64,000 nt of DNA, taken from positions 1-64,000 of the forward strand of contig DAOUKR010000033.1 in assembly GCA_034421095.1 (NCBI GenBank), read 5' to 3'. Source of the DNA: JAGWBG01 sp034421095. GTDB lineage: Bacteria; Chloroflexota; Dehalococcoidia; Lucifugimonadales; JAGWBF01. Of the stretch, positions 43,374 to 51,125 are shown piece by piece (within the stretch, counting starts at the first letter, position 1; each line of letters begins with the position of its first letter). The notes under the pieces were generated by a model that was given only the letters and a program-made list of their open reading frames with translations, was not told the DNA's origin and ran no database searches. Both the position numbers and the translations under genes were made by a program.

Positions 43374-44498
43374 TTACAGCCCTATCAGGCCCAACACCCC
43401 TGCGATCGCCCCGCTTGCGTCCATCAGGGCCTTTACCCGCACCCTTTTGCCCTCTACGGAACCCTCAATCACCTCCGAAGGGCTTGAGCCTCCTCCCAGC
43501 CTGGCCACCTGGTCTCTTATGGCGGGCAGGGCAGCCCTGGCAGCCTCGGAGCTTGAGAACTCCACCGACCAGCTTAGTATCACGTCATCCCCGCTTGTCA
43601 GCGTCGAGTTGGCAGTCAGGGCAAGACATTCGTCCATCATACTTTGAGAAGCCGACTCTCCCAGAGGGCCGCAATCCCTGGCGACCATCGTAGAAATCCC
43701 CTGGGGAGTATCCCGGATCATCCGATTGACCAGCGAATCGGATAAGATGCTCGGTTGTGAGCCGTTTATCACGTCCAGCGCAGCTTTGAGCGCGTCTGAA
43801 CTGGAGCTATCTGGAGAGAAGCTCACCAGGAACAGGGCAGTCGTATTGTCCACAAAACTTACTGCCATGTTTACCGTGAGAAAGGTAAGGTCCACGTCAA
43901 AATCGTAAAGTTGGAACTGGCCGTAGCTTTCAGACTCAGGCTCTGACCCCGGAGCTTTCAAGGCATCGAGGAAGGCTGCGGCCTCCAGGTTGCCCCTCAG
44001 CGCCACCAACACGCCGTCTTCACTGCTGGCCATGACCATAGCATCCGTCAGGTCCTGGACTGGCCCGGCTACCGGACCCAGCAAGAGAAGTATACCCTGG
44101 TTATCCAGGGCTTCTTTCAAGGTGGGGTCCCCCAATATGGTGCTCAAATCAGCGAATATGACCAGGTCATAATCCGCCGGGACCATGGCGAGAAGGTCCT
44201 CCAGCACTCCCGGCTCGGCCGGTGGTGGAGTACCGTCATCTGTGGCGGGTAGGAGCACCTGCGTGGTAGGGGTAGGCTCAGGAGTCGGCGTGGGTGTGGG
44301 TGTCGGTGCAGGCGTCGGCGTAGGAGTCAGTGTGGGCGTAGGCGAAGGAGTCGGCGTGGGCGTGGGGGTAGGAGTGGCTTCAGCGCAGCCCATCGCGGCA
44401 GCAAGAAGGAAAATCAGGGCCAATGACGCCCCAATAGAAAGGGGAAACTGAAACAAACCGTTTCTCCGTCCGCATGGGCAGCTAGAAGCTATCTTCAT
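43374..44498 (-). CDS. Lipoprotein with Thr-Pro linker and uncharacterised C-terminal domain
   Basis: A 374-residue secreted protein. The ATG at 44498 has AGGA five bases upstream; a TTG at 44543 is an alternative. The signal helix (about 17-36) ends in AMGC, a tolerable lipobox. A Thr-Pro-Thr-Pro linker of about 45 residues, encoded by a near-perfect six-base tandem repeat, joins a domain of about 290 residues: LAMVPADYDLVIFADLS, LFLVSFSPDSSSS and VARDCGPLGESASQS. The repeated hydrophobic-strand layout recalls DUF3352-like proteins, but that is uncertain. It is 45 bases downstream of the deoxyribosyltransferase-like gene. Confidence 0.75.
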   Translation of the reverse strand: MKIASSCPCGRRNGLFQFPLSIGASLALIFLLAAAMGCAEATPTPTPTPTPSPTPTLTPTPTPAPTPTPTPTPEPTPTTQVLLPATDDGTPPPAEPGVLEDLLAMVPADYDLVIFADLSTILGDPTLKEALDNQGILLLLGPVAGPVQDLTDAMVMASSEDGVLVALRGNLEAAAFLDALKAPGSEPESESYGQFQLYDFDVDLTFLTVNMAVSFVDNTTALFLVSFSPDSSSSDALKAALDVINGSQPSILSDSLVNRMIRDTPQGISTMVARDCGPLGESASQSMMDECLALTANSTLTSGDDVILSWSVEFSSSEAARAALPAIRDQVARLGGGSSPSEVIEGSVEGKRVRVKALMDASGAIAGVLGLIGL

Positions 44499-44543
44499 AA
44501 TCATCCTAGTGGTCAGAAATAGTGGGGCCAACCTGAGCTTCAA

Positions 44544-44942
44544 TCATGGATTCGACCCGGCACCCTCTCTCCCCAGCCCTGCAAGGGCATCCTCCCACGT
44601 AGGATAGGTCTCAACTGAGGGCAGGGTGTGAAACAGGTTCTCCGCAGCGCCCACGAGAAGCATCCGCTTGCCCCAGGCCAGCCCCAGACCAAACTCCACG
44701 TGGCGTCCGCCACCGCCCCCCCTGCCCGGCTCCGTGAAGGAGATTAGGGCGTCGGCGGCTGCCAGGTCGTCCACGTCCTCCTGGGCAATGCCGGGCCATT
44801 GGGGGTGGTCCAGGGAGCCCGGAGCCTGGTGGCGTCCCTGGAGCCATCGAGAGGTGACCTGGTGCCCCATCCTTCGCAGGTCGTTGGCATATCCCCCCAG
44901 TTCATCGAGGCGATAGTTCCGGGCGGCTAGATAAATCCTCAC
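44544..44942 (-). CDS. Nucleoside 2-deoxyribosyltransferase-like protein
   Basis: A 132-residue Rossmann-like protein of the nucleoside deoxyribosyltransferase superfamily. It starts MRIYLAARNYR, has DVDDLAAADALISF in the middle, and RHVEFGLGLAWGKRMLLVG, where Glu83 matches the nucleophile of the family. Typical enzymes swap bases between deoxynucleosides; similar small proteins also cleave nucleotides. A G-rich GRGGGGG loop precedes the nucleophile. It shares a strand with the lipoprotein downstream. Confidence 0.78.
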   Translation of the reverse strand: MRIYLAARNYRLDELGGYANDLRRMGHQVTSRWLQGRHQAPGSLDHPQWPGIAQEDVDDLAAADALISFTEPGRGGGGGRHVEFGLGLAWGKRMLLVGAAENLFHTLPSVETYPTWEDALAGLGREGAGSNP

Positions 44943-45145
44943 CGGGCAACTCCTTTCCGGGTCGTAACGATGCCAGACCTGCCCGTCGGCAGACAGGTAT
45001 GGCTGGCCTCATCAGAGTGTAAACCATTTACCCGCTTACCACAAATGCGGATCGTCCCCTTTTGGAACATCACCAGTCCAGTCTCCAGGTTGACATAGCT
45101 GGGGTGCCCAAATATCATAGAGCGGAAAAAGCAAGGAGGCGCAAT

Positions 45146-46039
45146 ATGCCATCGGTAAGAAGTGACTTGCGAGCGAGCCTGAGCAAGGGCGAGACCATAG
45201 TCGCCCCCGGAGCCTACGACCCCATCAGCGCACGTGTGGTGCAGTCCCTGGGATTCTCGGCAGTCTACACGGGAGGCTACATGTCCGGCGCACACCTGGC
45301 CGTCACGGAGCCCCTTATGACTATGACGGAGCAGGTCGAGGTGGCCCGGAAGGTGGCGCGAGCCGTCCCCCTGCCGGTCATCTGCGATGCCGGAGCGGGC
45401 TACGGAGACCCGGTACATACCATGCACGCGGTCAGGACCTACGAGGACGCCGGGCTGGCGGGGATGCACATAGAGGACCAGGTATACCCCAAGCGGGCCT
45501 CCTACCACATGGGCCTGGAGCACATCACGCCCCTGGACGAGTTCCTGGAGAAGATGCGCTACGCCCTCCAGGCCCGACGGGATGAGGACTTTCTGATTAT
45601 CGGGCGCACCGATGCCTTCTCAGCAGTGGAAGGCTCCATGGACGAGGCGATACGCCGGGGCCTTGCCCTGAGGGACCTGGGAGTGGATGCGGTGATGCCC
45701 CGCGGAGTACGGGAGAAGGCGGATCTGGACCATTTCCGAAAGGGTGTGCCCGACGTGCCCCTTCTTGTCATTGCCGGGGCCGACGACATATCCGTGCAGG
45801 AGTACGCGTCCCTGGGCTACCAGATTATCATCTACGCCACCACCCCCATGGTGGCAGCCGCCACCGCCCTCCTGGACGTGTACGGGAAGCTGAAGGACAC
45901 GGGCCTGACGGGCATCAGCGCCGAGGAGGTAGCCGTGCGGAGAAGGCGGGTGGAGGAGCTTATCAGCCTGCCCGAATACTACCAGGTGGAGGCCGCGACC
46001 ACCGAGCGGGAGTTCCAGGACAGGGCAGGCGCCCACTAG
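45146..46039 (+). CDS. Isocitrate lyase/PEP mutase family protein without the lyase Cys
   Basis: A 297-residue TIM-barrel enzyme of the isocitrate lyase/PEP mutase superfamily. The ATG at 45146 has AAGGAGG six bases upstream. The metal-binding acidic residues are seen in ICDAGAGYGD (Asp81, Asp88) and HIEDQVYPKR. Where isocitrate and methylisocitrate lyases have KKCGH, this protein has KRASYH (116-121), so the catalytic Cys is absent. It is thus more likely a PEP mutase-, oxaloacetate decarboxylase- or carboxyvinyl-phosphonate-type enzyme. A paralogue with Cys is at 48716-49573. Confidence 0.87.
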   Translation: MPSVRSDLRASLSKGETIVAPGAYDPISARVVQSLGFSAVYTGGYMSGAHLAVTEPLMTMTEQVEVARKVARAVPLPVICDAGAGYGDPVHTMHAVRTYEDAGLAGMHIEDQVYPKRASYHMGLEHITPLDEFLEKMRYALQARRDEDFLIIGRTDAFSAVEGSMDEAIRRGLALRDLGVDAVMPRGVREKADLDHFRKGVPDVPLLVIAGADDISVQEYASLGYQIIIYATTPMVAAATALLDVYGKLKDTGLTGISAEEVAVRRRRVEELISLPEYYQVEAATTEREFQDRAGAH

Positions 46040-46166
46040 CCGGGAGATTATGCTTTTCTTTGTGGGGGCGGCATGCGATGTGTCGCCCCTACTGTTTTAA
46101 GGAGCCGGGGCTGCGTTGCCGGGGGCAACGTTCAGCCCCCAGGAGCCGGGTCTGCGTTGTCGCAGG
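46040..46166. repeat. Short tandem repeat in intergenic region
   Basis: Two copies of AGGAGCCGGG(G/T)CTGCGTTG lie at 46100-46118 and 46141-46159, matching in 18 of 19 bases. Between them GGGGGCAACG and TTCAGCCCCC give a small hairpin. No gene is seen. Confidence 0.5.
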
Positions 46167-46472
46167 CTACCTTTCATAGGCTAGGAATCCCATAGCTGCC
46201 TGTTCTATAGGCTCTATTTGGGCTTCTGGCCCTCTAAAGTGAGGAGACACACTGACTATATGGGTTGTCCTGTAGAGTGTAATCGGATTTTGTAGAAGCA
46301 CCAGGGGCAAGTTGGATTTGCCCGCCAATGCCTGCACTACGGAGCGTGCGACCTCTCTAACACGGTCCAACGCTTCCTCTCGGTTATTGGACAGGGGGTA
46401 ACGATGCTCTTGGCTCCTGCCAAGTGTGGTTGTAACAGTCAGGACATATTCCAATTTCTGTGATGAGGCCAA
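46167..46472 (-). CDS. Small hypothetical protein
   Basis: A 101-residue protein starting at TTG 46472, with AAGGAG seven bases upstream. It reads as a folded alpha/beta protein (KLEYVLTVTTTLGRSQEHRYP, REEALDRVREVARSVVQALAG, LVLLQNPITLYRTTHIVSVS). It has no signal peptide or membrane segment and I do not recognise the family. It is followed downstream by repeats and preceded by a broken methylase/HNH fragment. Confidence 0.6.
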   Translation of the reverse strand: MASSQKLEYVLTVTTTLGRSQEHRYPLSNNREEALDRVREVARSVVQALAGKSNLPLVLLQNPITLYRTTHIVSVSPHFRGPEAQIEPIEQAAMGFLAYER

Positions 46473-46484
46473 CTTCTCTCCTTT

Positions 46485-46631
46485 CTATGCCGCCAACCCC
46501 TTGAGTTGAGCCATCAGGTACTCCTGGAGCCTGTCGCCCTCAATGCGGTTGCAGTTTGAGCAAAGCAGTTGCAAGTTGTCTAGGTTGTCGCCCGTCCAGA
46601 TGGTCTTGTCAGCGAAGTTGGGGTATATCAT
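46485..46631 (-). pseudogene. Collapsed adenine methylase-HNH gene
   Basis: A 48-residue frame reads IYPNFADKTIWTGDNLD and then NLQLLCSNCNRIEGDR with a QEYLMAQLK tail. The first half matches the very start of adenine-specific methylases that begin with (I)YxGDNLD and continue to a DPPF motif; the second half matches the HNH zinc end LQLLCxxCNRxKGDR at the far C-terminus of the same kind of protein. The middle of several hundred residues is gone, with the join inside the shared DNL. It looks like an internal deletion of a methylase-HNH gene. Confidence 0.55.
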
Positions 46632-46738
46632 TTCATGCTCCGTCTGTCCAGTTCCGCTCCTCCTTGTTGCACGCGGGAATAGGTCACCATGTCTATAGTG
46701 CCCTTAACATTCCAGTGCCCTTCGGGAGAGAATGTCAG

Positions 46739-47011
46739 TCATCCACGGGCGATTGAGTGGATGCTGATGTCGTATTCGGTGTAGTGGCTTGGGCGGAAGG
46801 ACAGGCCGTAGGAAATCCGCCACTGGTCGTCTCTGTAGACGTATACTACCACCGGGGGCATGAATCGCTTTGTGATTAGGTCTCCGTGCTCAAAGGGGGC
46901 ATCCCTGATGTAATCAAGCGCCCCGTCCAGGGACGTACGTTCCTCCGGACCTAGCGAGTTGTAGAATGCAAGGGCGGGACTTCCACGGCCAAAGCTTAGT
47001 CGGTTAGCCAC
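46739..47011 (-). CDS. RelE/ParE-like toxin candidate paired with Panacea antitoxin
   Basis: A 90-residue protein starting at GTG 47011, eight bases inside the upstream antitoxin gene. Two N-terminal helices (SPALAFYNSLGPEERTSLDG, DYIRDAPFE) and a following set of strands (PPVVVYVYRDDQWRISYGLS, YDISIHSIARG) fit the small RelE/ParE-type RNase fold. It keeps Arg residues in strand 3 but no firm catalytic set can be assigned. The overlap and order (antitoxin first) are typical of toxin-antitoxin pairs. The toxin family name is inferred. Confidence 0.6.
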   Translation of the reverse strand: MANRLSFGRGSPALAFYNSLGPEERTSLDGALDYIRDAPFEHGDLITKRFMPPVVVYVYRDDQWRISYGLSFRPSHYTEYDISIHSIARG

Positions 47012-47606
47012 CCTTTTCTCGCAACTGGTCTATGGTGATGCGTTCCGAGGTGTCCGCCATCGCCGCAAGAGTTTCCTGCCAAAAAGGGTCGCCCGCAACC
47101 TCTTCCGGCGTCAATGGCGGGGCCTGCTCGAACTCTAGCGGTTGATACTGGCGGGCCTTCAGCATAGGCGCGGTGGACTTGGATTCACGGACTATCCGTT
47201 TCCCGTTCATCGCGCCATATTTGTGGACTGTAGCAATAATCTCAACCCAATCGTCGCCGGAGAGGGGGAGGCAGGAAGGGTCATACCCGGGCGCGACCCG
47301 GTAGTTGTACACCCTATGGCCGTAGGGCGTCGGTGCGACTCTCATGCTGATTGAGCCTGTCTCCACCAGCTTGTCCAATGTGGACACTATCGCGTTGCCC
47401 TCCGCGTTAGGCCCATAGTGGTCCCATTCATAGGTAAACCCGGTCATGGTATGCCCGCGAAGACGATAGTTGGATTCATCCAATAGATAGGTTAGCTTGA
47501 CGAGCTTAGTCCGGGACACGTCACTCTGAAGAGCATAGAGCAGTCCCAGTAGGACTGCCTCAGACTGCTCCACGGTATCCTCCTTTGCCTCAACCGCCTC
47601 CGGCAT
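47004..47606 (-). CDS. panA: Panacea-domain (SocA-like, DUF4065) antitoxin
   Basis: A 200-residue protein with the Panacea/SocA domain: LLGLLYALQSDVSRTKLVKL, YLLDESNYRLRG and FTYEWDHYGPNAEGNAIVSTLDKL (about 20-90). Panacea proteins neutralise many unrelated toxins encoded beside them. The C-terminal part (PPLTPEEVAGDPFW) could be the toxin-contacting segment. It is translated just before, and overlaps, the RelE-like frame. A TATAAT lies 23 bases before the ATG, and no ribosome site is visible. Confidence 0.8.
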   Translation of the reverse strand: MPEAVEAKEDTVEQSEAVLLGLLYALQSDVSRTKLVKLTYLLDESNYRLRGHTMTGFTYEWDHYGPNAEGNAIVSTLDKLVETGSISMRVAPTPYGHRVYNYRVAPGYDPSCLPLSGDDWVEIIATVHKYGAMNGKRIVRESKSTAPMLKARQYQPLEFEQAPPLTPEEVAGDPFWQETLAAMADTSERITIDQLREKGG

Positions 47607-47628
47607 GTTCTTGGGTGAGTAAAAGCGT

Positions 47629-47634
47629 ATTATA
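47629..47634 (-). promoter_or_regulatory. Candidate -10 element of the Panacea pair
   Basis: On the - strand, TATAAT lies within an AT-rich TAGAATAAAGTATATAATAC stretch before the antitoxin gene. No -35 element at the usual distance is convincing. The AT-rich half-palindromic sequence may also be a binding site of the antitoxin. Confidence 0.35.
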
Positions 47635-47685
47635 TACTTTATTCTATCACAATCAGGTCTTCACGCCCTATGCGGAACTGACACC

Positions 47686-48120
47686 CTACATCCCGAAGAT
47701 GATTTGGCGCAGCGTCTCGTTGAGGCGTGTCTGCCAGCCGGGGCCGGTGGAACGAAGGTGGGCCGCTAAGTCGGCATCCAGCCGCAGCGTCACCCGCTCC
47801 TTGGTTGGAGCCTTCTGTTTGCCGCGCCTCCGAAGGGAGTATTCCACCAGCTCAGGGTGTACTTCAATTGCGGGCCGGGCGCGGGTGAACCATTCAGCGT
47901 CCAACTCCGGGGCATCGGGGTCCCTGGCGATGCCCACGTTGATGGAAGTCTCCTCACCGTACTGCTCATAGATTTCGTCGGCCGTCAATTCGCTTGCCAC
48001 AAGCTCATCAAAGGTCTGCTTGGGTGTATCGGGGTTGCCATGCTCTCTGGCTCCCCTTTCGGCCATGACCCTGGCGTACTCCTTAAAGGGCAGCTTGTAA
48101 ATGTCAGTCGGGGTTTCCAT
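47686..48120 (-). CDS. brnA: BrnA-type ribbon-helix-helix antitoxin
   Basis: A 144-residue BrnA-like antitoxin. The ATG at 48120 has GGAGA five bases upstream. The C-terminal TKERVTLRLDADLAAHL, then WQTRLNETLRQII, is the ribbon-helix-helix DNA-binding and dimer domain; the middle PDAPELDAEWFTRARPA is the typical BrnA lead-in. The N-terminal 60 residues are an extension (KLPFKEYARVMAERGA; TADEIYEQYGEE). In intact systems brnT lies directly upstream, and a truncated brnT is indeed found there. Confidence 0.82.
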   Translation of the reverse strand: METPTDIYKLPFKEYARVMAERGAREHGNPDTPKQTFDELVASELTADEIYEQYGEETSINVGIARDPDAPELDAEWFTRARPAIEVHPELVEYSLRRRGKQKAPTKERVTLRLDADLAAHLRSTGPGWQTRLNETLRQIIFGM

Positions 48121-48247
48121 GCCGTCTCCTTTCCCTGGGGTTGGCCCTGCGCAGGCTGATGATGCGGCACTTGTCTCCCCGCATGGTGTAGACCACGTGA
48201 TATAGCCTGTCTCCGATGTATCCAAGAGCTATGTGGCGGGTTTCACC
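48104..48247 (-). pseudogene. brnT: Truncated BrnT toxin
   Basis: The frame reads GETRHIALGYIGDRLYHVVY, then TMRGDKCRIISLRRANPRERRRH, which is the C-terminal half of a BrnT RNase toxin (the family ends in RIISxRxAxxxERxxY). The N-terminal half, with the first strands and part of the active site, is absent, and upstream sequence belongs to another gene. It overlaps the brnA start by 17 bases, as intact brnT genes do. The toxin is probably dead. Confidence 0.65.
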
Positions 48248-48267
48248 GTGTCGAGGGCTTGGGAGTT

Positions 48268-48648
48268 TTACTGAGCTAGGGACTCGGTCTCCCGGATATA
48301 GAGAGCGGTCTCTTTTATGCGGCGTTCCGTGTCCTCAATGGGTTCGCACAGTCCGAGATAGAAACAATCGCCGTGCAGCATATCTCTATTGGCGGAATAC
48401 CAATTCACGAGGTTGTCTAACCTTCCGTCTCCCAGGGCCAAACGGCGAAGCTCCCTGGACGTAATCGGTGCTTTGTCCGGTTCCTCCCCGATGCGCGCCA
48501 AAATCAGCGCATCGGTAGCGCGCTTGGTGGCACACCAAGCCTTCTCGGCGGCGTCTCTTACATCTCCCTGCTCCAACCGTTCAAGGGCGCTGTCATAGAC
48601 CGTCCGAGCGTCGGCGAATATCTCCGCTACTCTATTGGTGATTGCCAC
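48268..48648 (-). CDS. HEPN-like small protein
   Basis: A 126-residue all-helical protein starting at GTG 48648, with AGGGGG four bases upstream. The pattern AEIFADARTVYDSALERLEQ, RDAAEKAWCATKRATDALIL and NRDMLHGDCFYLG follows the HEPN or PaREP1 layout. Arg and His in NRDMLH are near the Rx4-6H ribonuclease motif but the spacing is shorter (R-x3-H), so activity is doubtful. HEPN proteins often pair with nucleotidyltransferases or act in defence; no partner is adjacent. The gene ends just before the brnT remnant. Confidence 0.65.
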   Translation of the reverse strand: MAITNRVAEIFADARTVYDSALERLEQGDVRDAAEKAWCATKRATDALILARIGEEPDKAPITSRELRRLALGDGRLDNLVNWYSANRDMLHGDCFYLGLCEPIEDTERRIKETALYIRETESLAQ

Positions 48649-48715
48649 ATTGCCCCCTGACTGCAATGAGTGAACCTTGGCACTTCCTCGCCTTGCAGCG
48701 AAGTGCCCGGTTTGG

Positions 48716-49573
48716 CTAGACCGAAGCCCGTGTTTCCGACACCTGGTACTTGCGCTCCATCTCGTAGATGTTGTCCAGCCCCAGCAGGTTGGCAACGTCC
48801 CAGCGGGAAGCGTAGCGTTCGGGGTTCACTTTGCCCGTGGCCTTCAGTTCCTCAAAAGAGTCCTTGACGGCCTTGTACACCAGCCATATTGTGCTGCCGC
48901 AAATCATCAGCTTGTAGCCCATGCGGTCTACATCTTGCGTGGGCAGCAGGTCGCCGTTGTACATTCTGGGGAAGTCTTTGAGGTCGTTGGCATAGGCATG
49001 AAGGTCGTCCACCGTCTTGATGCCGTCAACGAACACCATGTCCGCCCCGGCCTCCATGTAGGCGCGACACCTCTTTACCGCGTCCTCCCAGCCCGTTACG
49101 GCGTAGGCATCACAGCGGGCTATGATGGTGAAATCGGGGTCCGTGCGAGCATCCAGGGCCGCACGAATCTTCTGGACCATCTCCTCCTGGGGAATGACCT
49201 GCTTGCCCTCGAAGAAGCCGCACTTCTTGGGGAATAGCTGGTCCTCTATGTGGATGGCCGCAACGCCGGCATCCTCGTACTCCTGCACCGTGCGCCGGAC
49301 GTTGATGGGGTTGCCGTAACCGGTGTCAGCGTCGGATATTACCGGCACCGAAACGGCCCTGGCGATATACCGGGCGTTCTGCACCATCTCCGTCTGGGTT
49401 AGGAGTCCCACGTCGGGGAAGCCCTTCTCGGCGGAGGTACCGGAGCCGGTCATGTACACGGCCTCGAAGCCGGTATCCTCGGCGATTCGGGCGTGGAGGG
49501 CGTTCAGGATGAAGGGCGCCACCACCATTTTACCCGAGTTGAGCAGCTGCCTGAATCGAGTCGTAGCTTTCAT
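48716..49573 (-). CDS. Isocitrate lyase/PEP mutase family protein with lyase Cys
   Basis: A 285-residue member of the same superfamily as 45146-46039. It keeps PKKCGF (115-120) with Cys118 at the place of the lyase Cys (KKCGH; the last His is Phe), and metal sites SDADTGYGNP and HIEDQLFP. Methylisocitrate lyase, oxaloacetate decarboxylase or dimethylmalate lyase activities are possible. It lies 17 bases after trxB on the same strand. Confidence 0.88.
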   Translation of the reverse strand: MKATTRFRQLLNSGKMVVAPFILNALHARIAEDTGFEAVYMTGSGTSAEKGFPDVGLLTQTEMVQNARYIARAVSVPVISDADTGYGNPINVRRTVQEYEDAGVAAIHIEDQLFPKKCGFFEGKQVIPQEEMVQKIRAALDARTDPDFTIIARCDAYAVTGWEDAVKRCRAYMEAGADMVFVDGIKTVDDLHAYANDLKDFPRMYNGDLLPTQDVDRMGYKLMICGSTIWLVYKAVKDSFEELKATGKVNPERYASRWDVANLLGLDNIYEMERKYQVSETRASV

Positions 49574-49590
49574 TATATGTCTCCTGTTCT

Positions 49591-50514
49591 CTACTGGCTG
49601 CTTATGAATCGGAAGGCTGCCGTGGCCGCGGTGGCACCGTCGCCGGCCGCACTGACAAGCTGGGCTGCCGAGTTCTGCCTTATGTCGCCGGCGGCGTAGA
49701 TTCCGGGCACGTTGGTCTCCATCCAGACGTTCACCGGGATGTGCCCGGCGTTGTCCGTCTTGACTATACCACGCACGAATTCCGTGTTTGGCTCAAGGCC
49801 CACGTATATAAAGACCCCCGCAAGGCTCATGCGGTCGGTGAAGTTCGTAATACTGTTGTGTACCTGGACTCCGGTTACCAGGCTCTCTCCCAGGATGGCT
49901 TCGACCGTGGTGTTGTAAATTACCTCCACGTTGGGATTCCTTATAACCCTTTCCTGAATTACCTTCTGGGCGTCAAGCCTGTCGCCCCGGTGGAAGAGGA
50001 TGACACTATCCGTGTACTCGGCCAGGGTCAGGGCCTCGTCGCCCGCCGAGTCGCCACCACCTATCACAGCCACAACCTCTCCCCTGAAGAGAGGGCCGTC
50101 ACAGGTGGCGCAATGGGACACCCCGCTGCCGTAAAGCTCCTCCTCGCCGGGGATACCCATCTTTCTCAGGCTTGACCCGGCGGCCACTATCAACGCCCTG
50201 GCCCGGTAGTCGCCTTCACTGGTCCTGATGACCTTGTACGAACCATCCAGAACGGCCTCCGTGGCTTCCGCCATCACAAACTCGGCCCCGACGTCCATAG
50301 CCTGCTCCTGCATAAGGGGACCCAGCTCCGCACCGGAGATACCCTGGGGGAAACCGGGGAAGTTCTCGATTCTTTCCACGTTGATAATCTGGTTGCCGCC
50401 CATCATCCGCTCTACTATCGCCGTCCTCATGCCATAACGGGCAGCGTACATGCCCGCGGTAAGGCCCGCTGCTCCGCCACCTACGATTATCACGTCGTAC
50501 TCGTTAGCCAACAC
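49591..50514 (-). CDS. trxB: Thioredoxin reductase
   Basis: A 307-residue FAD/NADPH enzyme that reduces thioredoxin. It has the FAD motif VGGGAAGLTAGMYAAR, the redox pair Cys135-Ala-Thr-Cys138 in SHCATCDGP, the NADPH motif IGGGDSAGDEAL, and the C-terminal FAD motif GIYAAGDIRQ. Typical length. It is divergent from rsfS. No thioredoxin gene is in the window. Confidence 0.96.
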   Translation of the reverse strand: MLANEYDVIIVGGGAAGLTAGMYAARYGMRTAIVERMMGGNQIINVERIENFPGFPQGISGAELGPLMQEQAMDVGAEFVMAEATEAVLDGSYKVIRTSEGDYRARALIVAAGSSLRKMGIPGEEELYGSGVSHCATCDGPLFRGEVVAVIGGGDSAGDEALTLAEYTDSVILFHRGDRLDAQKVIQERVIRNPNVEVIYNTTVEAILGESLVTGVQVHNSITNFTDRMSLAGVFIYVGLEPNTEFVRGIVKTDNAGHIPVNVWMETNVPGIYAAGDIRQNSAAQLVSAAGDGATAATAAFRFISSQ

Positions 50515-50707
50515 CTCTACACCTCCACTCCGTTCTCTTACCTGTACTTGGCTGTGCCTCCGACACGGCCCGAATCCCCTCGACTCAGGCCTGCGCCGAT
50601 GGCGTAACTATAGCTTTCGCCCTTCGGGGTGTCAAGGCGAGTACACGGTGGTAGTAGCCCTTTGAGCAATGAACCAAGCCAAGCGCTAGCTTCGCCGGTG
50701 GGCGCCG

Positions 50708-50736
50708 TTGACCCCACCACACATGTGGTCTATAAT
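50708..50736 (+). promoter_or_regulatory. Promoter of rsfS
   Basis: TTGACC (50708-50713) and TATAAT (50731-50736) are exactly 17 bases apart. The predicted transcript starts near 50743, about 38 bases before the rsfS start. Confidence 0.65.
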
Positions 50737-50780
50737 CCAGGTAAGACACACTCTTTTGCCTGACCTGAAGGGAGTTCATC

Positions 50781-51125
50781 CTGGACTCTGACGAACTCGC
50801 ACGCACGGTGGTAGAGCTAGCATCAGAGAAGCAAGCCGAAGACATCGCTATGCTTGATATAAGCCGGCTGGCAGGCTTCGCAGACTACTTCGTGATTATG
50901 AGCGCCGAAAGCCGCCGCCAACTGGAGTCCCTTCAGGAGGATATAGTCAAAGCCCTCAAGGATTCGGGCGTAACACTGCACCACCGGGAGGGCACCGCTC
51001 AATCCGGCTGGATCCTCCTGGACTATAGCGATGTCGTAGTCCATCTCTTTGGGACCGAGGAACGCGAGTATTACAACCTGGACCAGCTATGGGCCGGAGC
51101 GGCCCAGGTGGTCAGGATTCTGTGA
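50781..51125 (+). CDS. rsfS: Ribosome silencing factor RsfS
   Basis: A RsfS/Iojap protein that binds ribosomal protein L14 and stops subunit joining when nutrients are low. The conserved N-terminus (LDSDELARTVVELASEKQAED) begins at CTG 50781, seven bases after an AAGGGAG site, giving 114 residues; the first usual start codon, GTG 50808, cuts into conserved sequence and has no ribosome site. Motifs ISRLAGFADYFVI, QSGWILLDYSDVVVHLF and REYYNLDQLW are typical. Its 3' end overlaps that of the convergent ndk by 14 bases. Confidence 0.9.
   Translation: MDSDELARTVVELASEKQAEDIAMLDISRLAGFADYFVIMSAESRRQLESLQEDIVKALKDSGVTLHHREGTAQSGWILLDYSDVVVHLFGTEEREYYNLDQLWAGAAQVVRIL

Noticed and set aside
44259..44395. 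Tandem six-base repeats that could suggest a CRISPR or minisatellite array
   Set aside because: They encode the Thr-Pro linker of the lipoprotein in frame; there are no spacers and no cas genes. No CRISPR array was seen anywhere in the window.
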